Positions 34,168 to 44,107 of a stretch of DNA of 50,271 bases are shown here, in pieces. Source of the DNA: Robiginitomaculum sp. (GTDB taxonomy: Bacteria; Pseudomonadota; Alphaproteobacteria; Caulobacterales; Maricaulaceae); contig JAUZSF010000028.1 in assembly GCA_030949705.1 (NCBI GenBank), forward strand, positions 1-50,271, given 5' to 3'. Position 1 is the first letter of the stretch. The number at the start of each line of letters is the position of its first letter. The notes beneath the pieces are model-generated. The model searched no databases. It was not told the origin of the DNA and worked only from the letters and a program-made list of their open reading frames with translations. The position numbers were made by a program, and so were the translations under genes.

Positions 34168-35622
34168 TCACCAAGACGCCCGGGGGCCACTGGTTTGCGC
34201 CGGGCGTCCTTCGCGCCATTCCTTATTGTCCTTGATCTGTCCGGACATTTGCTGCCCCAGCACCAGATTTTTTACCGTCACCTCGCCTTTGGTGCGCTCA
34301 TCCTCGCCGACAATGACCACGGCGGGGGCACCGCGTTTGTCGGCGTATTTCATTTGCGCCTTCATGCCGCTGCCGCCCATATACACTTCGGCGCGAATGC
34401 CGGCGGCGCGCAATTCGGATGCCATGGCGAAATAGCTGGCCATCTGGTCGGCCTCCAGCGCCAACACCACCACCGGGCCATCGGCCTTACCGCCCAGGCG
34501 ACCAAGGGCGTGCAAAGCGGCGGCAAAGCGCGACACCCCAAAGGAAAAGCCGGTGGCGGGTACGGGCTGGCCTCGAAAGCGGGCAATCAAATCGTCATAA
34601 CGCCCGCCGCCGCCTGCCGAGCCAAAGCGCGCTGGCTCGCCCTTGTCGTTCACCGTTTCAATGCGCAAATCGGCCTCAAACACCGGGCCGGTATAATAGC
34701 CAAGCCCGCGCACGATGGAGGGATCAATCATGGCCCGCCCATCATCATAACCGGCGGCCTGCAACAGATCGGCAATGGCGCGCAGCTCGTCCATACCGTC
34801 CTTGCCAATGCTCGATACCCCCATCAGAGGATCAAGGGCGCTTAGCGTCTTGTCCAGCGAATCGGTCCCCGCCCGGGTAAAGGCCAGAACGGCCTCTATA
34901 CCCCTGGCATCGAGGCCAGCGCCTTGGGTAAAATCGCCGGACTCATCCTTGCGCCCCTTGCCCAAAAGGTAGGCCACGGCATCCGGGCCAAGGCGGTCCA
35001 GCTTGTCGATAGCGCGCAACACCCGCAGAAGTTGCACCGCCCCTTCATCGGTTTCCGGCACGCCAATGCCGCCAAGCACCGCGTCCAGCAATTTGCGATT
35101 ATTGATGCGGATGACATATTCACCGCGCGCCAGCCCTGCTGCATCCATCACATCGGCGGCCAGCATGATCATTTCCGCATCCGCCGCGGCGCCGGGGGCG
35201 CCCACAGTATCGGCATCAACTTGAATAAATTCGCGAAACCGCCCCGGCCCCGGCTTTTCATTGCGCCAGACCGGCCCCACGGCAAAACGGCGCAAGGGCT
35301 TGGGCAGCGGGTCATAATTTTCGGCGACAAAGCGCGCCAAGGGGGCGGTCAGATCATAGCGCAGGGCCATCCACTGCTCATCATCATCGGTGAAGGCAAA
35401 CACCCCTTCATTGGGACGGTCATCGTCGGGCAAAAACTTGCCCAGACAGTCTGCATATTCCAGCGCCGAGGTCGAAAGCGCCTCAAAGCCGTGGGCGTGA
35501 TATACTCCGGCGGCCGCCGCAATCAGCGCATTTTCCGCATTGGCCAGCGCGCCAAAACGATCCTCAAAGCCTTTGGGGCGACGAGCTTTGGGGCGAAAGG
35601 TTTTTGTCTTTTTCTGCGTCAT
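34168..35622 (-). CDS. hisS: Histidyl-tRNA synthetase
   Basis: Class II synthetase of 484 residues. Motif 2 is seen in FAVGPVWRNEKPGPGRFREFIQVDADTVG and motif 3 at GFSFGVSRFAAAL; histidine-binding SIVRGLGYYTGPVFE is present. The C-terminal anticodon domain ends about residue 460, with a short tail. Stop-start overlap (ATGA) couples it to pgi upstream. Confidence 0.96.
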   Translation of the reverse strand: MTQKKTKTFRPKARRPKGFEDRFGALANAENALIAAAAGVYHAHGFEALSTSALEYADCLGKFLPDDDRPNEGVFAFTDDDEQWMALRYDLTAPLARFVAENYDPLPKPLRRFAVGPVWRNEKPGPGRFREFIQVDADTVGAPGAAADAEMIMLAADVMDAAGLARGEYVIRINNRKLLDAVLGGIGVPETDEGAVQLLRVLRAIDKLDRLGPDAVAYLLGKGRKDESGDFTQGAGLDARGIEAVLAFTRAGTDSLDKTLSALDPLMGVSSIGKDGMDELRAIADLLQAAGYDDGRAMIDPSIVRGLGYYTGPVFEADLRIETVNDKGEPARFGSAGGGGRYDDLIARFRGQPVPATGFSFGVSRFAAALHALGRLGGKADGPVVVLALEADQMASYFAMASELRAAGIRAEVYMGGSGMKAQMKYADKRGAPAVVIVGEDERTKGEVTVKNLVLGQQMSGQIKDNKEWREGRPAQTSGPRASW

Positions 35623-37190
35623 GGTTTTGCAATTCGTTCAATAAGGGCTGCGGTGGAAGGGTCCATACCCTGTGTGGTGCTTTTCTCAAGATGGCTTAGC
35701 ACCTCCACGGCCACATGCTTGCCCAATTCCACCCCCCATTGATCAAACGGGTTGATGCCGCACAGCACCGCCTGGGCAACCGTTTCGTGTTCGTAAAAGG
35801 CCAGCAAGGCACCCAAAGAGAAGGGGGACAGGGCATCCATCAGCAAAATGGTTGAAGGGCGATTGCCGGGAAAGTGTTTATAGGGCGCCTCCTTGGGCGC
35901 GGGCGCGCCGCTCATCAAGGCGCGGGCCTGGGCCAGCATGTTGGCCAATACGCCCCGGTGATGGCCAGGGTTATGTTCCTGATCCTGGGTAAAGCCGATA
36001 AAGTCCACGGGCACCGGGTCTGGCCCCTGGTGTAATTGTTGAAAAAACGCGTGCTGGGCATTGGTGCCTTCGGCCCCGAAAATCACCGGCGAAGCCACCA
36101 GATCCGCTGGCGTGCCATCGGCGCGCACGCTCTTGCCGTTTGATTCCATGATCAATTGTTGCAAATAAGCGGGCAGCAAAGACAATCGCGCCGCATACGG
36201 CACAATGGCCCGCGCTTTCATATTTAGGAAATTACGGTTCCAGAACTGAATGAGGCCGGACAAGAGCGGCGCGTTTTGTGCCACCGGTGTGTTCAACGCA
36301 TGATCATCCATGGCCGCCGCCCCGGCCAGCATGTCTTCAAAGGCATCTTCTTTTAATGTCGCCATGACGCTAAGCCCCACCGAGGACCAGAGCGAATAGC
36401 GCCCGCCCACCCAGTCATGCATGGCAAAGACGTTTTCATCCTGAATGCCAAAATCGGCGGTGGCGGCCAAATTGGTGGAAACCGCTGCCATGTGCAGCGT
36501 CGGGGCGTCTTCGCCCAGATGCTGCACCAGCCAGGCCCGCGCCACCCGGGCATTGGCCAGGGTTTCCGCCGTTGAGAAGGATTTGGAAACGACGATCACC
36601 AAGGTGGTTTCAGGATCACAACCGCTAAGGGCGTCATTAATATCTGCCGCATCCAGATTGGCGGCAAAGCGCACATCCATGCCGGGCGCGTGATAACGCT
36701 TTAGCGCCTGCATCAACAGGCGCGGCCCCAGGTCCGACCCACCAATGCCGATATGTACCAGCGTGCGAAGGGCGCGCCCAGTTACGCCTTGGCGTTTTCC
36801 ACCGCGAATATCATTGGCAAAGGCGCGCAGGCGGGCGCGCTCTTTGGCAATCGTGTTGGAGATATTGGTGCCAAGGGCCTGAAAATTTTCATCCTCGGGG
36901 GCGCGCAAAGCCATATGCTGGGCGGCGCGGTGCTCGGTTGTGTTGACCGCCTCGCCAGCGCGCATGGCGTCAAAAAACTCGCCAAGATTTTGCGCCTCTG
37001 CATAGGCAAGAAGCGCATCAAGGGTTTTTTCGTCAACCTTTTGTTTTGAAAAATCAGCGTATAGCCCGGGGGCCTGAATGCTCAGGCGCTCTAGGCGCTG
37101 TGGTTCGTCATCAAAAAGCCTTATCAGGGATAAAGATGACGAGGTCGCTGCCAGTTCGGATAATGTATTGATGATGGTTTTTTCAGACAT
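35619..37190 (-). CDS. pgi: Glucose-6-phosphate isomerase
   Basis: Interconverts glucose 6-phosphate and fructose 6-phosphate, 523 residues. The signature GTNAQHAFFQQLHQG contains the catalytic His, and ESNGKSV, IGIGGSDLGPRL and SKSFSTAET (phosphate binding) are intact. The ATG at 37190 follows AAAGGGC; the longer ORF upstream is not supported. It provides the entry into Embden-Meyerhof/Entner-Doudoroff metabolism for glucose from the starch locus. Confidence 0.95.
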   Translation of the reverse strand: MSEKTIINTLSELAATSSSLSLIRLFDDEPQRLERLSIQAPGLYADFSKQKVDEKTLDALLAYAEAQNLGEFFDAMRAGEAVNTTEHRAAQHMALRAPEDENFQALGTNISNTIAKERARLRAFANDIRGGKRQGVTGRALRTLVHIGIGGSDLGPRLLMQALKRYHAPGMDVRFAANLDAADINDALSGCDPETTLVIVVSKSFSTAETLANARVARAWLVQHLGEDAPTLHMAAVSTNLAATADFGIQDENVFAMHDWVGGRYSLWSSVGLSVMATLKEDAFEDMLAGAAAMDDHALNTPVAQNAPLLSGLIQFWNRNFLNMKARAIVPYAARLSLLPAYLQQLIMESNGKSVRADGTPADLVASPVIFGAEGTNAQHAFFQQLHQGPDPVPVDFIGFTQDQEHNPGHHRGVLANMLAQARALMSGAPAPKEAPYKHFPGNRPSTILLMDALSPFSLGALLAFYEHETVAQAVLCGINPFDQWGVELGKHVAVEVLSHLEKSTTQGMDPSTAALIERIAKP

Positions 37191-37218
37191 ATGCCCTTTT
37201 TGCCCGCCGGGCCGCGCA

Positions 37219-37767
37219 ATGCAAGGGCTGTCCCGGCGGTGGCCGCGGTTTTTCGGGTGGCAAAGACGCTTTGGTGCATTTCTGGTGCTGGCCTTTATGG
37301 GCATTGGCGGGCTGGCCAGTGCCACCGATATATTAGCTGACTTTCAGGCCTTTGATGCCGAGGCACAGGCCTTGCAGGTTTTGTCTGAACAGGCGGCCAA
37401 GAAAGCCAGTGCACATCCCTTTGCTCCGCCCGAAGGCTTTGCGCTTTCTGGTGAATTTGCCCGCCGTATTGATGCTTTCAGTACCCATGCTGCGGCGCTG
37501 AGCGCGCGGATTGATGCCATGGGCGGGCCCAAGGATTTGCGCTGTATTTACCGGGGCATGGCCGAGGATGCCAAAAAGCGCCTGACGGCATTGCATCATG
37601 CCAAAAATGCCGGCGAACAGGCGGCGGTGCTCAAGGATATGGACGCGCTTTTCATGGATGCCAGCGAGATCACCCCAAAGGACAAGGCCGCCTTTGCTGA
37701 TCGTCATGATGGTGATGGTGGCCAGTGTCAGGCCGCCCCGGATCAGGTGATTAAAAGTCTGCCATAA
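37219..37767 (+). CDS. Secreted or membrane-anchored hypothetical protein
   Basis: A 182-residue protein with a basic N-terminus (LSRRWPRFFGWQRRFG), a hydrophobic helix (about 18-32) and a predicted cleavage near SAT. The mature part is helical (ILADFQAFDAEAQALQVLSEQAAKK, DAFSTHAAALSARIDAM) with two cysteines near residues 113 and 172. I do not recognise the family. It is divergent from pgi with 28 bp between starts, so its promoter lies inside pgi or the gap. Confidence 0.65.
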   Translation: MQGLSRRWPRFFGWQRRFGAFLVLAFMGIGGLASATDILADFQAFDAEAQALQVLSEQAAKKASAHPFAPPEGFALSGEFARRIDAFSTHAAALSARIDAMGGPKDLRCIYRGMAEDAKKRLTALHHAKNAGEQAAVLKDMDALFMDASEITPKDKAAFADRHDGDGGQCQAAPDQVIKSLP

Positions 37768-37774
37768 AGAGAGG

Positions 37775-37879
37775 TCAGGTCGCCCCGATGGTGGATAAAA
37801 TAAGTGCAGCGGCGGCCAGTGCCGCCGCCAGAACAAAGCGCAGTAACATCAGCATTTGACGATGTGTCGGTCCATGCAT
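37775..37879 (-). CDS. Possible 34-residue single-helix membrane peptide
   Basis: An ORF not long enough for routine calling: MHGPTHRQ, then a hydrophobic helix of about 22 residues rich in Leu/Ala ending in STIGAT. It starts 65 bp after the DsbD-type gene stop, on the same strand. The ribosome-binding site is weak (GAGAG). Small single-pass peptides are common, but chance is possible. Confidence 0.25.
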   Translation of the reverse strand: MHGPTHRQMLMLLRFVLAAALAAAALILSTIGAT

Positions 37880-37944
37880 AAAGGCATGCTCTCACACCCT
37901 CTCCACCCTGACCATGCGGCGCATTAACGCGCCAAAAAGTGTGG

Positions 37945-39999
37945 TTATTTCCGCTTGATGGCGTTGATGACCATGCCTTCGCTCAAGATCTGCGGCAATA
38001 CCTGTGGTTCCTTTTGGTCCGGATGATAAACCAGATACAGCGGCACCCCGGCGCGGCCATGTTTGGCCAGCTCGCGGGCGATATCATCATTGCGGTTGGT
38101 CCAGTCGCCGACCACATATACGGCATCTGCTTTTTTAAAGGCGCGCTGGACCTTTTTGCTGGATAGCGCCAACCGCTCATTGACCTGACAGGTGACGCAC
38201 CAGTCGGCGGTGAAATCCACAAAGACCACATGATCTTCGGCCAGCAGAGTTTGCACAATGGTGGGGCTCCAGACCTGTGGCTCCAGACCGCTGGCATCCT
38301 TGCCGTTCAGGCCGGACCAGAGCACCCAGACGGTGGCCAGCATGGCGATGGCGGCCGCTATTTTGCCGGCCCGTTCGCCCTTGGCGGCCCAGATGGCAAA
38401 GGCGATCAGGGTCATCGCGGCCAGCACCGCGGCCACGCCAATGGAGCCGGCTTGTCCATCCAATACCCAGACCAGCCAGACGGCGGCGGCAAACATGGGA
38501 AAGGCCATTAACTGGCTAAAACGCACCATCCAGTCGCCGGGTTTGGGAAGCAGGCGTAACAGGGATGGGAAAAAACTAAGGGCGAAAAACGGCGCGGCAA
38601 AGCCAAGGCCCAGCGCGGCAAACACCGCCAGCGTTACGCCCGCGCCTTGCGTCAGGGTGAAGCCCAGGGCAAAGCCCATGGCCGGGGCGGTGCAGGGCGA
38701 GGCCACCACAACGGCCAATACGCCGGTAAAAAATGCACCGGAATTGCCGCCAGACTGGGTCAGCTCGCTGCCCAGTCCCATAAAGCGGCCGCCAAAATGC
38801 ATAAAGCCCAACAGCATCAGGCCCAGCACAAAGAAGAGAAGCGCCAGCGCCGCCACAAAGGGCGGAGATTGCAATTGAAAACCCCAACCGATTTGCTGGC
38901 CCGAGGCCTTCAGCGCAATCAACAGCCCGCCAAGGGCAAGGAAGGACACCATGACGCCAACCAGAAACAGAACCCCATGGCGGCGAATTTCGGCGGCTTC
39001 CTCATGAGCGCGTTTCACAAAGCCCATGGCCTTCATCGAGAGCACCGGGAACACGCACGGCATCAGGTTCAAAATCACCCCGCCAATGAAGGCAAACAGC
39101 AGGGCTTGCAACAAGGCTCCCGGGCCAGTGGCGGCGGGTTTGGCACCGGGCGGGGTGTCTGCGCCGGTCTCTGCCGGGGCGGGGCCGGGCTGTATGGTCA
39201 GGGAAATGGCTTTGCCATCAACGGTCAAAATGCCCTCTATCGGGTCATTCAAGCCCCGTTTGGCGCGAAAGCCGGGCTTGGTCCACAGGGTGAATCCATT
39301 GGTCCCGCGGGATAATAATTGCGGCTCTGCATGGCGTACCGCGCCGGTATCCACGGGGAAAAAGTAAGCGGTTTTGGCTTTGCCAAGGCCCGGTCCGGCA
39401 AAGTTGTAGGTCAGGGTTTCGCCCTTCAGGGCCGCGCCGGTCATGATGCTGTCATCAGGTTTGGCGGTTTCAGCCAACGCCTTTTGCGCAATCTTGCTCC
39501 AGACAGGACTGGGCACGGTTTGCGCCCCGGTCTGCACACTGAAAGAAAACTGCCCGTCCTCGGGAATGCAGATATCTTCGCAGACCAGCCAGGTGATATG
39601 GGCGGCAAAGTTCAAGGTCTGTCCGGGGGGCAGGTCCGCCGTGGTCCGGATCGGGACGACATAAACCGCCTCGTCCTTATAGCCATAATTGATCAGGGGG
39701 CCGAGGGCGATGGTCTGGGGTACCGGCCAGATGATGTCCCCCGCGGTGACGCCTTCAGGCAGGGTCCAATTGATCCGTGTCGGCTCGCCCGCATCGCCGG
39801 GGTTCAGCCAATAGGTGTGCCAGTGTTTGCGTATGTCCATTTTCAGGACGGCATTGAACGTTTCACCCGGCGCGATAGTGGTAACATCGGCCTCTAATCG
39901 GGCGGCGACATTATCGGTTTTGGCGGTGCTGGCATTGGCTTGCCCATAACCCAGAAGTAAAAGGGCAAGGGCCATAAGGGGGGCCAGAAATATACGCAT
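37945..39999 (-). CDS. dsbD: Thiol:disulfide interchange protein, DsbD/ScsB type
   Basis: A 684-residue inner-membrane protein that carries reducing power from cytoplasmic thioredoxin to the periplasm. A signal peptide (to ASA, about 24) precedes the periplasmic alpha domain (CEDICIPEDG disulfide). The transmembrane domain (about 300-550) carries the paired cysteines in MPCVFPVLSMKAMG and ASPCTAPAMG. The C-terminal thioredoxin domain holds DFTADWCVTCQVNE. The N-terminal region resembles the alphaproteobacterial ScsB subgroup. Its partner could be the TlpA-like protein at 27003. Confidence 0.92.
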   Translation of the reverse strand: MRIFLAPLMALALLLLGYGQANASTAKTDNVAARLEADVTTIAPGETFNAVLKMDIRKHWHTYWLNPGDAGEPTRINWTLPEGVTAGDIIWPVPQTIALGPLINYGYKDEAVYVVPIRTTADLPPGQTLNFAAHITWLVCEDICIPEDGQFSFSVQTGAQTVPSPVWSKIAQKALAETAKPDDSIMTGAALKGETLTYNFAGPGLGKAKTAYFFPVDTGAVRHAEPQLLSRGTNGFTLWTKPGFRAKRGLNDPIEGILTVDGKAISLTIQPGPAPAETGADTPPGAKPAATGPGALLQALLFAFIGGVILNLMPCVFPVLSMKAMGFVKRAHEEAAEIRRHGVLFLVGVMVSFLALGGLLIALKASGQQIGWGFQLQSPPFVAALALLFFVLGLMLLGFMHFGGRFMGLGSELTQSGGNSGAFFTGVLAVVVASPCTAPAMGFALGFTLTQGAGVTLAVFAALGLGFAAPFFALSFFPSLLRLLPKPGDWMVRFSQLMAFPMFAAAVWLVWVLDGQAGSIGVAAVLAAMTLIAFAIWAAKGERAGKIAAAIAMLATVWVLWSGLNGKDASGLEPQVWSPTIVQTLLAEDHVVFVDFTADWCVTCQVNERLALSSKKVQRAFKKADAVYVVGDWTNRNDDIARELAKHGRAGVPLYLVYHPDQKEPQVLPQILSEGMVINAIKRK

Positions 40000-40088
40000 G
40001 GTGTGCTCCGAAACTATCGCTTATGGCCCTATAACGCTTATACGTTAACATAGGCAGTGCCCCTCGCGTACTTGTGACGAGGTTGTGT

Positions 40089-41693
40089 TCAGGTCTTTAC
40101 CAGTTCTCCCGCCAAGGCGCGCTCGATCAGGGAAATGGTTTCCGCCACTCCGTAAATGGCAATGAAGGAGCCAAAACGCGGTCCCTGTTTTTGGCCCAAC
40201 AGCACTTCGTAAAGGGTGCCAAACCAGGCCCGCAGAGGCTCAAATTCATGATCCTTGCCCACGGCAAAGACCAGATTTTGCAGCTCTTTGGCATCGGTTT
40301 CATCGACATTTTCACCAAGGCGTGCCGCCAGATCGGATAGCGCCGCGCGCTCTTTCTCGTCGGGGGCGCGATAGGTTTTATGGGGTTTTACAAAGTCCTG
40401 ATAATAGCGAATGGCATAGCCCACCAGGCGATCCAGCAGGGGGTGTGTATCGGCAGAGGCCTCGGGGGCGTAGCGCGAAATAAAGCCCCACAGGGTTTCT
40501 TTCTCGGCGGCATTGGCAGCACTGACCAGATTGAGCAATAGGGCGAAGGTAACCGGCATGTCCACCGCGGGCACATCGCCTTCATGGATATGCCAGACCG
40601 GATTGGCCATTTGCTGGGCCTCGTCCTGCGAAGGAAAAGCGGCCAGGTGCTGCAGATATTCATCCACGGTTTTGGGGATCACATCGAAATACAGCTTTTT
40701 GGCCACTCGGGGCTTTTGAAACTGATACAGAGAAAGGCTTTCTGCGGGGGCGTAGGCCAGCCATTCTTCCACCGAAATGCCATTGCCCTTGGACTTGGAA
40801 ATCTTTTCGCCCTTCTCGTCCAAAAACAGTTCGTACACATACTGGGTGGGTGGACGCACCCCCAGAATTTTACAGATTTTGGAATAGATCGGCGCATTGT
40901 CCTGATGATCTTTGCCGAACATTTCAAAATCCACGCCCAATGCTGCCCAGCGCATGCCAAAATCGGGCTTCCATTGCAATTTGGCGTGGCCGCCGGTGAC
41001 CGGGATGGTGGTCTCCGTCCCGTCCTCATCATCAAAGGTGATGGTGCCGTCCTGGGCGTTGACGCTTTTCATCGGCACATACAGCACCTTGCCGGTTTTG
41101 GGTGAGATGGGCAAAAACGGGCTGTAGGTGGCCTGACGCTCGGCCCCCAAAGTAGGCAGCATCACTGCCATGATCTCATCAAATTTTTCCAACGCCCGTA
41201 GCAGCATGGCATCATAGGCACCGGATTTATAAAGCTCGGTCGCCGAGAGGAATTCATACTCAAAACCAAAGCCGTCCAGAAAGGCGCGCAGGCGCGCATT
41301 ATTATGGTGCGCAAAGCTCTCATATTCATTGGAAAACGGGTCTGGCACCGCGCTTAGCGGCTTGCCCAGATGGGTGGCCAGGGTTTCCTGATTGGGCACG
41401 TTGGAGGGCACTTTGCGCATGCCATCCATATCGTCCGAAACACAGATCATCCGGGTGGGGATTTGATGATTGGTCAGCACATGAAAGGCATGACGCACCA
41501 TGGAGGTGCGCACCACTTCGCCAAAGGTGCCGATATGGGGCAGGCCCGAGGGGCCATAACCGGTTTCAAATACCACGGGACCGTCTTTGGGCTTGCCGGC
41601 CTTTTCCATTTGCTCAAGGCGTTTATAGAGGGCGCGAGCCTGTTCAAAGGGCCAGGCCTTGGCGGAAAGGGCAAGTTCGTTCAGCTGCATCAT
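40089..41693 (-). CDS. lysK: Lysyl-tRNA synthetase, class I
   Basis: Class I lysyl-tRNA synthetase, 534 residues, found in archaea, spirochaetes and alphaproteobacteria in place of the class II enzyme. The HIGH-type motif is [12 protein letters not shown] (about 52), the KMSKS motif is [10 protein letters not shown] (about 295), and the zinc/anticodon C-terminal domain is helical. The ATG at 41693 follows GGAGATC; the TTG at 41705 is unlikely. Confidence 0.95.
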   Translation of the reverse strand: MMQLNELALSAKAWPFEQARALYKRLEQMEKAGKPKDGPVVFETGYGPSGLPHIGTFGEVVRTSMVRHAFHVLTNHQIPTRMICVSDDMDGMRKVPSNVPNQETLATHLGKPLSAVPDPFSNEYESFAHHNNARLRAFLDGFGFEYEFLSATELYKSGAYDAMLLRALEKFDEIMAVMLPTLGAERQATYSPFLPISPKTGKVLYVPMKSVNAQDGTITFDDEDGTETTIPVTGGHAKLQWKPDFGMRWAALGVDFEMFGKDHQDNAPIYSKICKILGVRPPTQYVYELFLDEKGEKISKSKGNGISVEEWLAYAPAESLSLYQFQKPRVAKKLYFDVIPKTVDEYLQHLAAFPSQDEAQQMANPVWHIHEGDVPAVDMPVTFALLLNLVSAANAAEKETLWGFISRYAPEASADTHPLLDRLVGYAIRYYQDFVKPHKTYRAPDEKERAALSDLAARLGENVDETDAKELQNLVFAVGKDHEFEPLRAWFGTLYEVLLGQKQGPRFGSFIAIYGVAETISLIERALAGELVKT

Positions 41694-41754
41694 GACGATC
41701 TCCAAAAGTCATGCGCTGGGTACCATGCCGCGCGGGTGGGTCAAGCGCCGGTGC

Positions 41755-44001
41755 CTAATTATGACATTCGCCAAAGCGTGCATTCTCTTGCGCCAGGGTT
41801 TGTGCCAATGGCGGCAGGCCCATTTGGGCGCGTCGTTCGTCTACCCGTTCCGGGTCTTCGGTGACATCGGCAACCCAGCGGCCCTCCTCGCACAGGGATT
41901 TGGTGCCATAACGCTGTGGTTTGCCGCGGGCCCGGGCCACGATGTCATAAAGATGCGCATAACGGCGGCCATCAAACTGGCCGGCCAAGGCCCGCGGTTC
42001 AATCGCGGCCAGCACCTGTTCCTGGAAATCCAGATCATGATTGGCATGCAATACAATCAGCCAGGCATCCTGTTCGGCGGCACGGCCGATTTTGTTGACA
42101 TCAAACCATGTTTTGCCGTTCAGCAGTCTTTTCAGCTCCGCTAAATGCTCGGCATCCATTTGATCAACAAAGGCACCGGCATGTAACAGTACCAGCATGG
42201 CCTGCGCAGAAGGAATGCCTTCTTGATTGCGGGTTTGTTTTTCAAATAATGCCCGGGCCGCCCGGTCCTTTGCCGCCATTTCCCCCAATTTTCCCACAAT
42301 ATAATCAATATCTTGAACGTTGCGGGTAAAGGTTTCCATAGAGGCCTTCGCGGCCTCCCTGGCGCTTTGCCATTCCGGTAATGAATTTGCCAGCCGGGCA
42401 GCAATGATGCCCTGTCCAACACGCTTGCGTAAAACCTGAAGGCGACCGCTGTCAGCCGGTGCTGAATTTTCGACCCATTGCGCCAGATCTTCAAATGCCT
42501 TTTTGCCGGCATCGCCTTTGGCGTACAGTAAAGCGCCATAATCAAACTGGGCGGCGTCTTCCATGGTCATGCCCGTTGGCGCAAGAAGCGCATTAATTTG
42601 CGATAATGCCTGCTGTTCAGCATCTTCGCCGGGTTGAGCTTTGTCGGCTATCGGGAATTTATAACTCCAATAATCACTGGCCGCTTTGGCGCGGTTGATC
42701 CCGGCCAGAATTTGGGAATCATTTTGAGTTTCCAGCCGGGCAATGGCGGCGCGGCCCGGGCGGCCAAGTTCAAAATACAAAAAGCCATAATCAAATTTCT
42801 CAGGTGGCGTTTTGCCGTTGATCAGTCGCATTTCCTGATTCTTGGCCGAGACGACAACCGGATCCAAAAACGGCGTATGCATCAGTACCAGCGTGGCAAT
42901 CCATACCAGCGCCATGGCGGTGTTGAGCTTGGCCACCGGCGGCATCCACACGCTGAGGCGTTTGGTGAAAAACTCACTGACAAGCCCGATAAGCAAGAGC
43001 AAGGTATAGGCCGCCGTCAGTGTCAGCGCGATCAGGGCAATCATCCTGGGTGGGGTCAGGCCATAGGCATCGACCCGCATCCACAGGGCCATTGCGGCGG
43101 CTACGGCATAGATTGGCAAGATGGCCAGTGCCACCCAGGAAAACCCGCGCAGCCAGTTTGGGGGCTTGCGCACCCCATCCTGATAAACGCCATTAAAAAT
43201 CAGTTCGGAAATCAATGCCAGCGCCAGCAATAGACCCGTTGGGGTGAGGGGGACTTTTTCAAGACTGTCCACACCGCCGCTCAGCAGTCCCAAGGCAAAC
43301 ACCAGCGAGAACAGGGCGGCCAACGGCAGGCCGATCCGGCAGCCAATCAGCAAGATACTGCGCACCGCCTCACCCAGTTTTTCATTACTGCGCGCCAAGC
43401 CGCCTGCCAGCGCCGCGGCGGCACCGCCAAGGGGCAGCAAAAAGGCCGGGCTGTGCACAATCTTGGCGGTCCAATCCATGTCAAAGGCCTTGAACGCGGC
43501 ACCCCAAAGCGCCACAAAAAGGACCGCCGCCAGTCCGACACCACCGGCAATCAGGCCATCGGCCAGAAGGCTGGCCCCGGATTGCCACAAGGCCTTATAG
43601 GGCCAAAAAAGGCGACGTTCGCGCAGGCTGGCCCGGGCAAAGGCGCTGAGCAGAAAGACCAGCAAGGGTGCCCCCACCACCATCCAGAAGACAAAGCTGT
43701 TGGCGCCGGGCTTGATGCCAATAGGAATGAACTGAAAGGTCAGGGCCGTGATCAATAGGGCTTGGAGCAGAATAAAACCAAACCGAACAAACGTATTTTC
43801 CAAACGCCAGATCAGGGTAAATCCAATGGCAAGGGAAAGCACAAAGGCAGCCAAAGTGGGTTTTTGCAGATCCGTGATAACGTCATGCCCGAAAATGAAC
43901 CATAAGGCGGCCCCGCAAAGCGCACCGATGATGGCCAGCACCAGATATTCTATTCCCCCAAAGGGCTGGCGTGAGGCGGTTTCTCTTTTCTGATCTGTCA
44001 T
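41755..44001 (-). CDS. DUF4153-containing integral membrane protein
   Basis: A 748-residue protein. The first about 430 residues have about twelve hydrophobic helices typical of DUF4153 (GIEYLVLAIIGALCGAALWFIFGHDV, VGLAAVLFVALWGAAFKAF). The C-terminal third is soluble and helical, probably periplasmic or cytoplasmic. Function is unknown. The ATG at 44001 is chosen because upstream ORF residues are not conserved-looking. It is transcribed with lysK downstream in the same direction, with 61 bp between. Confidence 0.85.
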   Translation of the reverse strand: MTDQKRETASRQPFGGIEYLVLAIIGALCGAALWFIFGHDVITDLQKPTLAAFVLSLAIGFTLIWRLENTFVRFGFILLQALLITALTFQFIPIGIKPGANSFVFWMVVGAPLLVFLLSAFARASLRERRLFWPYKALWQSGASLLADGLIAGGVGLAAVLFVALWGAAFKAFDMDWTAKIVHSPAFLLPLGGAAAALAGGLARSNEKLGEAVRSILLIGCRIGLPLAALFSLVFALGLLSGGVDSLEKVPLTPTGLLLALALISELIFNGVYQDGVRKPPNWLRGFSWVALAILPIYAVAAAMALWMRVDAYGLTPPRMIALIALTLTAAYTLLLLIGLVSEFFTKRLSVWMPPVAKLNTAMALVWIATLVLMHTPFLDPVVVSAKNQEMRLINGKTPPEKFDYGFLYFELGRPGRAAIARLETQNDSQILAGINRAKAASDYWSYKFPIADKAQPGEDAEQQALSQINALLAPTGMTMEDAAQFDYGALLYAKGDAGKKAFEDLAQWVENSAPADSGRLQVLRKRVGQGIIAARLANSLPEWQSAREAAKASMETFTRNVQDIDYIVGKLGEMAAKDRAARALFEKQTRNQEGIPSAQAMLVLLHAGAFVDQMDAEHLAELKRLLNGKTWFDVNKIGRAAEQDAWLIVLHANHDLDFQEQVLAAIEPRALAGQFDGRRYAHLYDIVARARGKPQRYGTKSLCEEGRWVADVTEDPERVDERRAQMGLPPLAQTLAQENARFGECHN

Positions 44002-44107
44002 GGCCTGCGTCCTGACACCTTGTCCCAGAGGTACAGAGTATCGGATGCAAACGGGTGTGTCATGGGGCAACAAGGCGGCGTTTTGATGATTTCTGTCCAG
44101 TTTGCCT

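Noticed and set aside
34033..34845. 270-residue ORF opposite hisS
   Set aside because: It is a shadow of hisS with no family features.
40062..40082. CCTCG...CGAGG hairpin between dsbD and lysK as a terminator
   Set aside because: The stem is five pairs with a long loop and no T tract follows on either strand.
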